Positions 1-6,919 of a stretch of DNA of 64,000 nt are shown here, one piece after another. The stretch's first letter is position 1. Every line of letters starts with the position of its first letter. Origin of the DNA: Pilimelia terevasa (lineage in GTDB: Bacteria > Actinomycetota > Actinomycetes > Mycobacteriales > Micromonosporaceae); contig NZ_BMQC01000001.1 of NCBI RefSeq assembly GCF_014647915.1, positions 372,001-436,000 on the forward strand. Direction: 5' to 3'. A program made the position numbers and the translations under genes. The notes under the pieces were generated by a model, which saw only the letters and a list, made by a program, of their open reading frames with translations, was not told the origin of the DNA and did no database searches.

Positions 1-489
1 CAGGCTGTCTCGGCGGACGAGGAAGGTCGACGCGTGCAGCATCGCCATCCGCGACCGGGCCAGGTCGGTGACGGTGACCCGGTCGGTACCGGCCAGCCGC
101 GGGGTGACCGCGTCCCGGAACTCGACCTCGATCGCGCACGTGGCGAACTCCGCCGCCGGCCGCTGCCGCAGCAGCGTGACCTGCCGGCGCAGCTTGTCCG
201 GCGCCCACACGTCGTCGTCGTCGCAGAAGGCGACCAGTTCGGTGTCCAGGGCGAGGATGCCGGTGTTGCGCGCCCCGGCCAGGCCGGGCGTGCGGGTGTT
301 GGCCAGGACCCGCACCGCCGGGCCGGCCGCGCGCTGGTCGGGCTCGGTCCGGTCGTGCACCACTACGGTGCGCAGGGCGCCCGGGTAGTCCTGCGCGGCG
401 ACCGCCGCCAGGGTGCGGCGCAGCAGCAGCGGCCGGTCCCGGGTCGGCACGACGACGCCGACCGGGGGCCAGGCGCCGCCGTCGCTCAC
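1..489 (-). CDS. Glycosyltransferase family 2, 3' part cut by window edge
   Basis: Partial gene read on the minus strand from a GTG at 487-489; its C-terminus lies beyond base 1. The N-terminal 163 residues show a GT-A fold start: a beta-strand 'VGVVVPTRDRP' near residue 10, 'VVHDRTEPD', 'GLAGARNTGI' near residue 70 and the metal-binding acidic run 'FCDDDDVW' near residue 90. Family 2 enzymes transfer a sugar from a nucleotide donor at the inner face of the membrane. The GTG overlaps the TGA of the upstream sulfotransferase by four bases, so the two are probably translationally coupled parts of the polysaccharide locus. Donor and acceptor cannot be read from this fragment. Confidence 0.85.
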   Translation of the reverse strand, partial: MSDGGAWPPVGVVVPTRDRPLLLRRTLAAVAAQDYPGALRTVVVHDRTEPDQRAAGPAVRVLANTRTPGLAGARNTGILALDTELVAFCDDDDVWAPDKLRRQVTLLRQRPAAEFATCAIEVEFRDAVTPRLAGTDRVTVTDLARSRMAMLHASTFLVRRDSL

Positions 490-1532
490 CGGCCCGCCCG
501 CACGGCCGCGGCGGCCCCGCGGCCGGTACCGGTGGCGTCGCCCGCCGGCCGCGGGGCCGGTGGGGCGTCGGCGCGGTGGCGGGCCTGTCGCGCGACGGGG
601 GCCGGCCGCAGCGGGTACCCGTACCGCCGCAGCAGCGGCGCGCTCAGCGCGGTGACCAGGCGGCGCTGCCCCGCCGGCAGCGCGGTCCGCCACGCCTCGT
701 CGCCGCGCAGCGCGACCCGTCCGAGGGCGAAACGCATCGGGTTGCCGGCGGCGCTGTGGCCGACGCCCACCCGGACGGCGTCCGGCTCCAGGAAGTCCAG
801 GTCCCCGTCGCGCAGCGGGAGGCCGGCGAAGTCGGCGATGCGCCCCACGGCGGCCGCGGGGTCGGCCAGGAAGTCCTCGTACCGCAGCAGCGTCAGCGGC
901 ACGCCGCGCCGGGCCAGCAGGCCGAGGGCGGCGTTGTGCGCGCTCCACAGCAGCGCGCTGCGGGCGGGGGAGTAGCGCGTCATCTCCTCCCCGGCGGCCT
1001 CCGGCCGGGCGACGCGCCGGGTCCACGAGTGGGCCACGCCCCGCGGGTCGCGGACCATGTGCACGACCCGCAGGTCGATCGCGCCCGGCCGCATCCAGCG
1101 CAGGCAGTGGGCCAGCGCGCTGTGCTTGGAGGAGTCCACGACCACGCGGGCGCCGGTGACGGCGGCGGCCGCGCGGTAGACGGACGCGTAGTAGGCGCCG
1201 TACGCCAGGACGTCGGCCTGGCGCCGCGCCCCGAGCCGGCGCCGGGCCAGGGCGGGAATGTGCCGGGTCCGCTCGACGGCGGCGCGCAGCCGCAGGACGC
1301 GCGCGACGTCCACCCCCGCCCAGCCGTCGAACGCCTCGGCGCCCACCCGGGCCCAGAAGTCGCAGTCGGCGAACGGCGTGCCGCAGCCGCAGCGCTCGTT
1401 GTCGCGGACGTCGCGCTGCCACAGGTGGACGACCTCGCCCAGGGCGACGACGCCGGGCAGTTCGCCGAGGGTGCGTTCGAGCAGGGTGGTGCCGCTCCGC
1501 CCGAGGCCCCCTAAATAGAGGACAGAAGCCAC
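486..1532 (-). CDS. PAPS-dependent sulfotransferase (first of two)
   Basis: 348 residues from a GTG at 1530-1532, preceded by an A-rich AAAGGG-like ribosome site. The protein opens with the 5'-phosphosulfate loop 'GGLGRSGTTLLER' (residues 8-20) and has the 3'-phosphate motif 'VHMVRDPRGVAHSW' near residue 160, both hallmarks of PAPS sulfotransferases. 'VVVDSSKHSALA' near residue 130 also fits. A Cys-rich patch 'RCGCGTPFADCDFW' near residue 50 may bind metal or form a disulfide. It should move sulfate from PAPS to a sugar hydroxyl of the polymer or its lipid-linked repeat. Codon 7 is TTA (bases 1512-1514), a rare codon in such genomes, just before the loop. The gene is divergent from the WecG-like gene across a perfect inverted repeat. 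Confidence 0.85.
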   Translation of the reverse strand: MASVLYLGGLGRSGTTLLERTLGELPGVVALGEVVHLWQRDVRDNERCGCGTPFADCDFWARVGAEAFDGWAGVDVARVLRLRAAVERTRHIPALARRRLGARRQADVLAYGAYYASVYRAAAAVTGARVVVDSSKHSALAHCLRWMRPGAIDLRVVHMVRDPRGVAHSWTRRVARPEAAGEEMTRYSPARSALLWSAHNAALGLLARRGVPLTLLRYEDFLADPAAAVGRIADFAGLPLRDGDLDFLEPDAVRVGVGHSAAGNPMRFALGRVALRGDEAWRTALPAGQRRLVTALSAPLLRRYGYPLRPAPVARQARHRADAPPAPRPAGDATGTGRGAAAAVRAGR

Positions 1533-1539
1533 TTTGACC

Positions 1540-1576
1540 CTTTTCTAGTCGTTATGCCTATACAACGACAGAAAAG
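1540..1576. promoter_or_regulatory. Inverted repeat between divergent polysaccharide genes
   Basis: Arms CTTTTCT(A)GTCGTT (1540-1553) and AACGACAGAAAAG (1564-1576) are perfectly complementary apart from one bulged A at 1547, around a 10-nt spacer. It lies in the only AT-rich stretch of the locus, between the sulfotransferase start (1532) and the WecG-like gene, and covers the ATG at 1554. An operator shared by both divergent promoters is the simplest reading; an RNA hairpin on either transcript is the alternative. Confidence 0.55.
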
Positions 1577-2420
1577 AGTAGTGGGGGCGTTTTTGTCGCA
1601 GCAGGACACGTTCGCGCAGGTGGCGGTCGGGGCGGGACGCTTCCACGCGTGCACGGAAGTGGAGGTCGTGTCCGCCGTCCGGGCGGCGCTGCGGCGCGGC
1701 GTCGGCGGCCGCATCATCACCCCGAACGTCGACATCCTGCGCCAGGCGCGGCGGGACCCGGCGGTCCGGGGGTACCTGGCCGACGCGAGCCTGGTCGTCG
1801 CCGACGGGATGCCGCTGGTGTGGGCCAGCCGGCTCGCCGGCACGCCGCTGCCCGAGCGGGTGGCCGGGTCCAGCCTCGTCCGCTCGCTGGCGGCGGGCCT
1901 GGCGCACGACCGGCGGTCGCTGTACCTGCTCGGCGGCGCGCCCGCCACCGCGGGCACCGACGGCGACCCGGACGGCGCGCTGCGCGCGGCGGCCACCCTC
2001 GCCCACGCCCACCCGGGGCTGCGGATCGCGGGGGCGCACAGTCCGGCGTACGGGTTCGAGAAGGACCCCGCCGCCCTCGACGCGGTCTGCGCGGCCGTCG
2101 CCGCGGCCCGGCCGGACCTGGTCTGCGTCGGCGTCGGCTTCCCGAAGCAGGAGTCGGTGATCTCGGTCCTGCGCCGGCGCCGCCCGGGCGCGTGGTACCT
2201 GGGCTGCGGCGCGGCGATCAACTTCGTGGCCGGCGACCAGCACCGGGCGCCGGCCTGGATGCAGCGCTCGGGGCTGGAGTGGGCGCACCGGCTGGCGGCG
2301 GAGCCCCGGCGGCTGGCCGGCCGGTACCTCGGCCACGACGCCCCGTACGCCCTCGGCCTGCTCGCCCGCGCCACCCTCACCCGCTACCGGCCGGCCCCGG
2401 CCCCGCGCCCGCGCTCCTAG
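1554..2420 (+). CDS. WecG/TagA/CpsF-family glycosyltransferase
   Basis: 288 residues if started at ATG 1554. The GTG at 1581 (after GAAAAGAGTA) is a serious alternative, because the ATG sits inside the inverted repeat and has no Shine-Dalgarno sequence. Family marks are clear: 'RIITPNVDILRQARRD' near residue 55, 'VVADGMPLVWASRLAG' near residue 82, 'LPERVAGSSLV', 'LYLLGGAP' and 'PDLVCVGVGFPKQE' near residue 190. These GT26 enzymes add a ManNAc-type or related sugar to a polyprenyl-pyrophosphate-linked acceptor at the inner membrane face, usually an early step in repeat-unit assembly. It ends exactly where the convergent methyltransferase ends (TAG then TCA with no gap). The actual sugar is not visible. 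Confidence 0.85.
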   Translation: MPIQRQKRVVGAFLSQQDTFAQVAVGAGRFHACTEVEVVSAVRAALRRGVGGRIITPNVDILRQARRDPAVRGYLADASLVVADGMPLVWASRLAGTPLPERVAGSSLVRSLAAGLAHDRRSLYLLGGAPATAGTDGDPDGALRAAATLAHAHPGLRIAGAHSPAYGFEKDPAALDAVCAAVAAARPDLVCVGVGFPKQESVISVLRRRRPGAWYLGCGAAINFVAGDQHRAPAWMQRSGLEWAHRLAAEPRRLAGRYLGHDAPYALGLLARATLTRYRPAPAPRPRS

Positions 2421-3254
2421 TCAGCCGGCGTGCCCGCCCCGCCCGCGACCCGGCTGTGGGGAGGCGTCGAGGACCTCGCCGGCCGGCACCGGGACAGCGG
2501 GCGGCGGCGCGGGCCGCGTCCGGCGGGCGACGTAGAGGACGGTGGCGGCGTACCGGTCGGCGACCGACAGCCGGGTCAGCACGGCGTCCACCGGCCGGAC
2601 CAGCGCCCGCAGCCACCGGCGGCCGTACCAGCCCTGCGGGAACAGCGCGCAGCCGCGCAGCCGCTCCACCGCGAAGCCGTGCCGGTCCAGCAGCGCCGCG
2701 ACGTCGGCGTGGGACAGCTCGGCGTACCAGCGGTCGCCCGCGCGGCGGCGGTGCCGCAGGTGGCGCAGCGAGTGGCGGTTGCCGTGGTTCTCCAGGACGA
2801 GCAGGCCGGCGTGCGCGTGCGGCAGGGCCGCGGCGGCGAAGGCCACCGCGCGGTCGCGGACGGCCTCGGGCACGTTGAGCAGCAGCCGGAACGCCGTCAC
2901 CAGCGCCGGCCCGGCGGCGGCGGCCGGCAGGGGCGCCGGCCCGTGGGCGGGGACCAGCCGCAGGTCGGCGTCGGTGCCCTCGCGGCGCGCCTGCGCCAGC
3001 ATCGCCGCCGACGTGTCGTACCCGAACGCCCCGCGGACCAGCCCGGCCAGCATCCGCACCCCGCGCCCGGTACCGCAGGCGAAGTCGTGCTGCACGGGCC
3101 GCCGGTACGGGAACTCGCGGGCGACGAGCGCGCGCAGGTAGCGCCGCTGGCGCGCGCCGACGATCGCGCCGTAGCTACCCGGCGCGTACACCACCTCGGC
3201 GTACTTGGTCACCGCCTGCCTGTCCTGGAACACCTCGGCGTAGTCGGTCGGCAT
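2421..3254 (-). CDS. Class I SAM-dependent methyltransferase
   Basis: 277 residues; start ATG 3252-3254 behind GAGGGGAACGAGG. The SAM-binding motif I is 'HDFACGTGRGVRML' near residue 57, followed by 'GYDTSAAMLAQARR' (motif II acid) and a motif-IV region 'ALVTAFRLLLNVPE'. The rest is a Rossmann-like methyltransferase with a basic C-terminal tail. Its first 80 bases lie inside the 3' end of the flippase gene in another frame, an unusually long overlap for this locus. It probably methylates a sugar or the growing glycan in the cytoplasm; the target is inference from context. It is the last minus-strand gene of the run that begins at the wzz-like gene. Confidence 0.75.
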   Translation of the reverse strand: MPTDYAEVFQDRQAVTKYAEVVYAPGSYGAIVGARQRRYLRALVAREFPYRRPVQHDFACGTGRGVRMLAGLVRGAFGYDTSAAMLAQARREGTDADLRLVPAHGPAPLPAAAAGPALVTAFRLLLNVPEAVRDRAVAFAAAALPHAHAGLLVLENHGNRHSLRHLRHRRRAGDRWYAELSHADVAALLDRHGFAVERLRGCALFPQGWYGRRWLRALVRPVDAVLTRLSVADRYAATVLYVARRTRPAPPPAVPVPAGEVLDASPQPGRGRGGHAG

Positions 3255-4815
3255 CCTCGTTCCCCTCTGTGGTGGTGGGGCCGCGGCGGCGCCGCGGTCG
3301 CAGTGCGCGCAGCGCGGCCCAGCCCAGCGGGCCGCGCAGCAGCCAGCCGCCGGCCGCGTACGCCGCGCCGCCGGCCAGCAGCGCGGCGGCGAGGCCGGCC
3401 GGGCCGCGGCCCAGGGTCGCGGCGGCCGCGGCGGGCACCGCGCCGAAGGCCGCCGCCGCCAGGCCGGCCGCGGCCAGCGTCCCGGGTCCGAACGGATGGA
3501 TCCGCAGCTCGCGCCAGACCTGCGCCAGCGGCAGCAGGTTGTTGACAGCCACGGCCGCGGCCAGCCCGAGCGCCGCCCCGACCGCCCCCAGCCGGGGAAT
3601 CGCCAGCGTCCCGACCAGCAGCAGCGCGAGCAGCGCGGCGGCGACGTTCACCAGGTTCCACCGGGTGCGCCCGCCCATGGCCAGGACCATGTCGACCATC
3701 CCGCAGCCGGTGGCCAGCAGCATCGCCGCGGCGAGGACGGCGACGACGGCGCCCCCGTCGGCGTAGGCGGGGCCGAACAGACCCAGGTACACCGGCGCGA
3801 ACACGGCCACCAGCAGGTACAGCGGCCAGGTGGTGAAGACCAGCCAGCCGGTCGCCGTCCGGTACAGCGCCTGCGCCCGCGGCCGGTCGCCCGCGGCGAG
3901 CGCCTCGGCCAGCCGCGGCTGGACCGCGACCGAGATGCCCTGGTTGGCGAGCTGCCCGGCGATGACGAACCGGCCGGCCACGGCGTAGGCCGCGGCGGTA
4001 CCGAGCCCGCCGAGGGCGGCGACCAGCAGGACGTCCACGCGCTGGAGCGCGAGCTGCAGGACCGAGGCGACCGCGCGCGGGCCGCCGAAGGTCCAGAAGT
4101 CGCGCCGCAGCCGCCGCAGCGCCGGCCGGTCCGGCGGGACCGCGCCGCCGGCCGCCCGCCGGTGCACCCGGCGGAGCTGGTGCGCGGCGGCCAGCGCGGT
4201 CGGCAGGTACGGCCCGGCCCAGGCCACCGCGTACGCCCACACCGGCACGGGCCGGGCCAGCGCCGCGAGCGCGAGGCCGCCGACGCCGGCCAGTTGCAGG
4301 GCGGGGCGGGCGACCCGTTCGAGCAGGACGGTCGGCCGCATCGCCCGGTAGCCGCGGGTGGCGGCGAGCAGCGCCTCGGTCAGGGCGAGGCCGGGCAGGA
4401 AGACGGCGAGCGCGCGCAGCGGGCCGACGACGAGGGCGGGGTCGTGCCCGTCGGCGGTGACGGCGGCCAGCGCCGGGGCGCCGCACCACAGCGCGACCGC
4501 CAGCAGCGCCGCCGCCGCGGCGACCGGCGCCAGGCCGGTGCGCAGGCAGGCGCCCAGCAGGGCCGGCCGGCCGGCGGCGCGCAGCCGGGCCGGCCAGTAC
4601 ACCAGGCTGGTCACCGTGCCGAGCCGGGCGACGCCGCCGGCCAGGGTGAAGGCGGCGGTGGCGGCGAAGAAGCCGCCGGCCGCGGCCGGGCCCAGGCCGC
4701 GGGCGACCAGCCAGGTGACCCCGACGGCGCACGCGGCGCCGAGGGCGCCGCCGAGCAGGTTGGCCGCCCCGCCCCGCGCGACGGCGGCGGTCTCGGCGGC
4801 GGCCGGGTTGGTCAC
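3175..4815 (-). CDS. Wzx-like polysaccharide flippase
   Basis: 546 residues from a GTG at 4813-4815 that overlaps the stop of the upstream sulfotransferase (GTGA). The protein is a string of hydrophobic helices with the layout of MATE/MVF-type oligosaccharide translocases: an N-terminal 'ANLLGGALGAACAVGVTWLV' segment, a central 'FGGPRAVASVLQLALQRVDV' typical of the seventh helix region, 'AVAGRFVIAGQLANQGIS', and about 12-14 predicted membrane spans. It should flip lipid-linked repeat units to the outer face for the Wzy-like polymerase. The C-terminal tail is Arg-rich and ends inside the methyltransferase gene. No catalytic motif exists for this family, so the call rests on topology and context. 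Confidence 0.8.
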   Translation of the reverse strand: MTNPAAAETAAVARGGAANLLGGALGAACAVGVTWLVARGLGPAAAGGFFAATAAFTLAGGVARLGTVTSLVYWPARLRAAGRPALLGACLRTGLAPVAAAAALLAVALWCGAPALAAVTADGHDPALVVGPLRALAVFLPGLALTEALLAATRGYRAMRPTVLLERVARPALQLAGVGGLALAALARPVPVWAYAVAWAGPYLPTALAAAHQLRRVHRRAAGGAVPPDRPALRRLRRDFWTFGGPRAVASVLQLALQRVDVLLVAALGGLGTAAAYAVAGRFVIAGQLANQGISVAVQPRLAEALAAGDRPRAQALYRTATGWLVFTTWPLYLLVAVFAPVYLGLFGPAYADGGAVVAVLAAAMLLATGCGMVDMVLAMGGRTRWNLVNVAAALLALLLVGTLAIPRLGAVGAALGLAAAVAVNNLLPLAQVWRELRIHPFGPGTLAAAGLAAAAFGAVPAAAAATLGRGPAGLAAALLAGGAAYAAGGWLLRGPLGWAALRALRPRRRRGPTTTEGNEDADRLRRGVPGQAGGDQVRRGGVRAG

Positions 4816-5693
4816 CGCAGGCGCCAGATGGGCGGCCGCCCGAGCCACTGCGCCAGGTGCGCGTCGTACGGCGCGTAGTAGTCCCACAGCGCCGCGCGCA
4901 GGCCGGGGTCCATCGGCGCGGGCCGGGGCCGGGCGTTGTGCCGGGCGAACGGCGGGTGGCCCAGGGCGGGCAGGCCCAGGAACCCGAGCACCTCGTCGTA
5001 CACCTTCTCCGGCGTGGCGAAGAAGCGCTCGCTCTCCACGACGTGGATCCGGTCCCGGCCGAGCACGTCGGCGAGCCGGGCCAGCCGGGGCGCGTACTCG
5101 CCGCGGCTGACGTACGCGTGGTGCTGGTGGCTGAAGCTGTAGTGCGACGGGTCGGTGGCCAGCCGCTCCTCCTCGCCGGCCAGCCGGGCGGGCTCGGCGG
5201 CGAGGGCGTCGGGGAACGACTCCAGCGTCTCGAAGCCGCGGGCGACCTCGTGGGCGTGCTGGGAGTAGGCGCGCTCGACCGGGTCGCGGACGAGCACGAG
5301 CAGCCGGACCCGGGGCAGACTCGCGGCGATCCGGCGGGCGGCCAGCGGGTGGTACATGTAGTACGGGCTGGACTCGAACGTCTGCGCCGGCACGCCGGTG
5401 GCGGCCTCGACGCGGGCGGCGGCGCGCTGGGACGGGAAGTGGCCGCGGTACCAGCCGGGCCCTCGGTCGTAGCCGACGTCGAAGTAGTGCACGCCCTTGT
5501 GCAGGACCGCCTTGAGGACGGCGGGGTGGGCGGCGAGCGCCCGGTACAGCGAGGTCGTGCCGCACCGCTGCCCGCCGCAGATGAGGAACGAGGGCAGCAT
5601 CCGGTCCCCGGCCGTCAGCCGCCCGTACGTCCGCCAGCCGGCGTGCGCGACCCGCTTGACCGGGGCCGGGACGCGGGCGCCGGTGATCCTCAT
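4812..5693 (-). CDS. PAPS-dependent sulfotransferase (second of two)
   Basis: 293 residues; ATG 5691-5693 overlaps the TGA of the upstream phosphotransferase (ATGA). The phosphosulfate loop is 'FLICGGQRCGTTSLYRAL' near residue 35 and the 3'-phosphate motif is 'RLLVLVRDPVERAYSQHAHE' near residue 135, which fits the heparan N-sulfotransferase-like Sulfotransfer_1/3 families. 'HKGVHYFD' after the first motif carries the Lys-x-x-x-His-type signature seen in glycan sulfotransferases. It is clearly different in sequence from the sulfotransferase at 486-1532, so the two probably modify different positions. It sits between the phosphotransferase and the flippase, suggesting cytoplasmic sulfation of lipid-linked repeat units before export. 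Confidence 0.85.
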   Translation of the reverse strand: MRITGARVPAPVKRVAHAGWRTYGRLTAGDRMLPSFLICGGQRCGTTSLYRALAAHPAVLKAVLHKGVHYFDVGYDRGPGWYRGHFPSQRAAARVEAATGVPAQTFESSPYYMYHPLAARRIAASLPRVRLLVLVRDPVERAYSQHAHEVARGFETLESFPDALAAEPARLAGEEERLATDPSHYSFSHQHHAYVSRGEYAPRLARLADVLGRDRIHVVESERFFATPEKVYDEVLGFLGLPALGHPPFARHNARPRPAPMDPGLRAALWDYYAPYDAHLAQWLGRPPIWRLR

Positions 5694-6919
5694 CGGCCGG
5701 CCACCCGGTCCACGAGCACGGGCAGCAGCCAGGTCCCGAGTACGCCCAGGCGCGCCCCGGCCTCGGCCTGCCGGTCGGCGAGGTACCGCGCGGCGAGGTC
5801 CACCAGGTACAGCAGGGCGGTGGGCTCCCGGTCCGGCGGCGGTACGTCGAACGGCGCCAGCAGCGCGTCCACCCGGTCGAGGGTGCGGCGCAGCGCGGCG
5901 GCGGCGTCGGTGGTCGCCGCGACGCGCTCCTGGAGCGCGTGGTGCACGGCGTCGAAGCCGACCGGGACGCCGGTGCGGTACCGCTCCCAGTCCCAGACGA
6001 GCAGGGTGTCGGCGAGGCTGGCCATGTTCCACGGCGCCCAGTCGCCGTGCCAACCCCCGTAGCGCAGGGTCCGGTCGGCGTGCCGCGCCGCGAGGGCGGC
6101 GGCGGCGTCGGTGAGCGCCCGGCCGTCGGCGGTACCGGCCAGCGGCGCGAGCCGGCCGCGCAGCTCGCGCCAGTAGGCGCTGGCGCCCAGCGGCCCGGCG
6201 GTCACCGGGCCGGCGTGGGCCAGCTCCCGCATCGCGGCGGCCAGCCGGCCCGCGGCCAGCGGCGCCCGCGGCAGCCACACCGGCAGCGCGGACTGGACGA
6301 GCACCTCGTGGCCGTTCCACACGCCGTGGTGCAGCACCCGGGGGACCCGCAGCCCGGCCAGCGGGGCGCGGGACAGCGCCGTCAGCGCCGCTGCCTCGTC
6401 CCGGACCAGCGCGCGGGTCAGCGGCCCGGTCCCGAGCTTGGCGTAGGCGACGGTGTCGCCGGCCGGGGTGAGCAGTTGCAGGACCGGCTTGCGGTTGGCC
6501 CGGGCCGGTCCGAGGTGGACGCTCAGGTGCAGGTCGGTGCCCAGCGCGCCGCGCAGGTACCCGTCGATCGTGGTGGCCGGGTCGCCGGTGACCGTGAGCC
6601 GGTCGGGCAGCAGGACCGTGTCGGCCCCGGTGCGCAGGGCGGCGACGACGGCCTCCCGCTTCAGCCGGGCCAGCGTCGAGCCGGGCTCGGCGTACCGGCG
6701 CACGGCCGCGGCGGCGATCCGGCGGGAGGCCAGCGGCACCAGCAGTACGGGACGCCGGGCGTGCGGCACCAGCGCGTACGCGGCGACGGCGCCCGCCCCG
6801 CCCCGGGCGGTGGCCCGGGTGTCGGGGTAGAGCACCCCGAGGACCTCCTCCAGGTAGGCGGCGCGGCGTTCGCGGTCGCCGGCCGTCAGCGCGGCCGGCG
6901 CGGTGGACAGTGGACTCAC
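5690..6919 (-). CDS. Aminoglycoside-phosphotransferase-like kinase
   Basis: 409 residues from a GTG at 6917-6919 overlapping the polymerase stop (GTGA). The C-terminal half has the APH/choline-kinase catalytic loop 'GGWHGDWAPWNMASL' near residue 300 (Asp base and Asn) followed by the metal-binding 'LLVWDWERY'. The N-terminal 200 residues are less typical, with 'RRPVLLVPLASRRIAAAAVRRYA' and 'VAYAKLGTGPLTRALVRDEA', which looks like the N-lobe Lys/Glu pair. In a polysaccharide operon the substrate is more likely a sugar, polyol or glycan than an antibiotic, but nothing in the sequence names it. No resistance role is implied. Confidence 0.7.
   Translation of the reverse strand: MSPLSTAPAALTAGDRERRAAYLEEVLGVLYPDTRATARGGAGAVAAYALVPHARRPVLLVPLASRRIAAAAVRRYAEPGSTLARLKREAVVAALRTGADTVLLPDRLTVTGDPATTIDGYLRGALGTDLHLSVHLGPARANRKPVLQLLTPAGDTVAYAKLGTGPLTRALVRDEAAALTALSRAPLAGLRVPRVLHHGVWNGHEVLVQSALPVWLPRAPLAAGRLAAAMRELAHAGPVTAGPLGASAYWRELRGRLAPLAGTADGRALTDAAAALAARHADRTLRYGGWHGDWAPWNMASLADTLLVWDWERYRTGVPVGFDAVHHALQERVAATTDAAAALRRTLDRVDALLAPFDVPPPDREPTALLYLVDLAARYLADRQAEAGARLGVLGTWLLPVLVDRVAGR

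Noticed and set aside
34-975. Long plus-strand open frames opposite the GT2 and sulfotransferase genes
   Set aside because: Very Arg/Pro/Gly-rich translations without any family motif. The minus strand encodes clear enzymes with linked start/stop overlaps. The same reasoning removed dozens of antisense frames across the window.
5690-6919. Aminoglycoside resistance gene
   Set aside because: The APH-like fold is present, but the gene is embedded and coupled in a polysaccharide operon. The N-lobe is atypical, so a glycan or small-molecule kinase is more likely.
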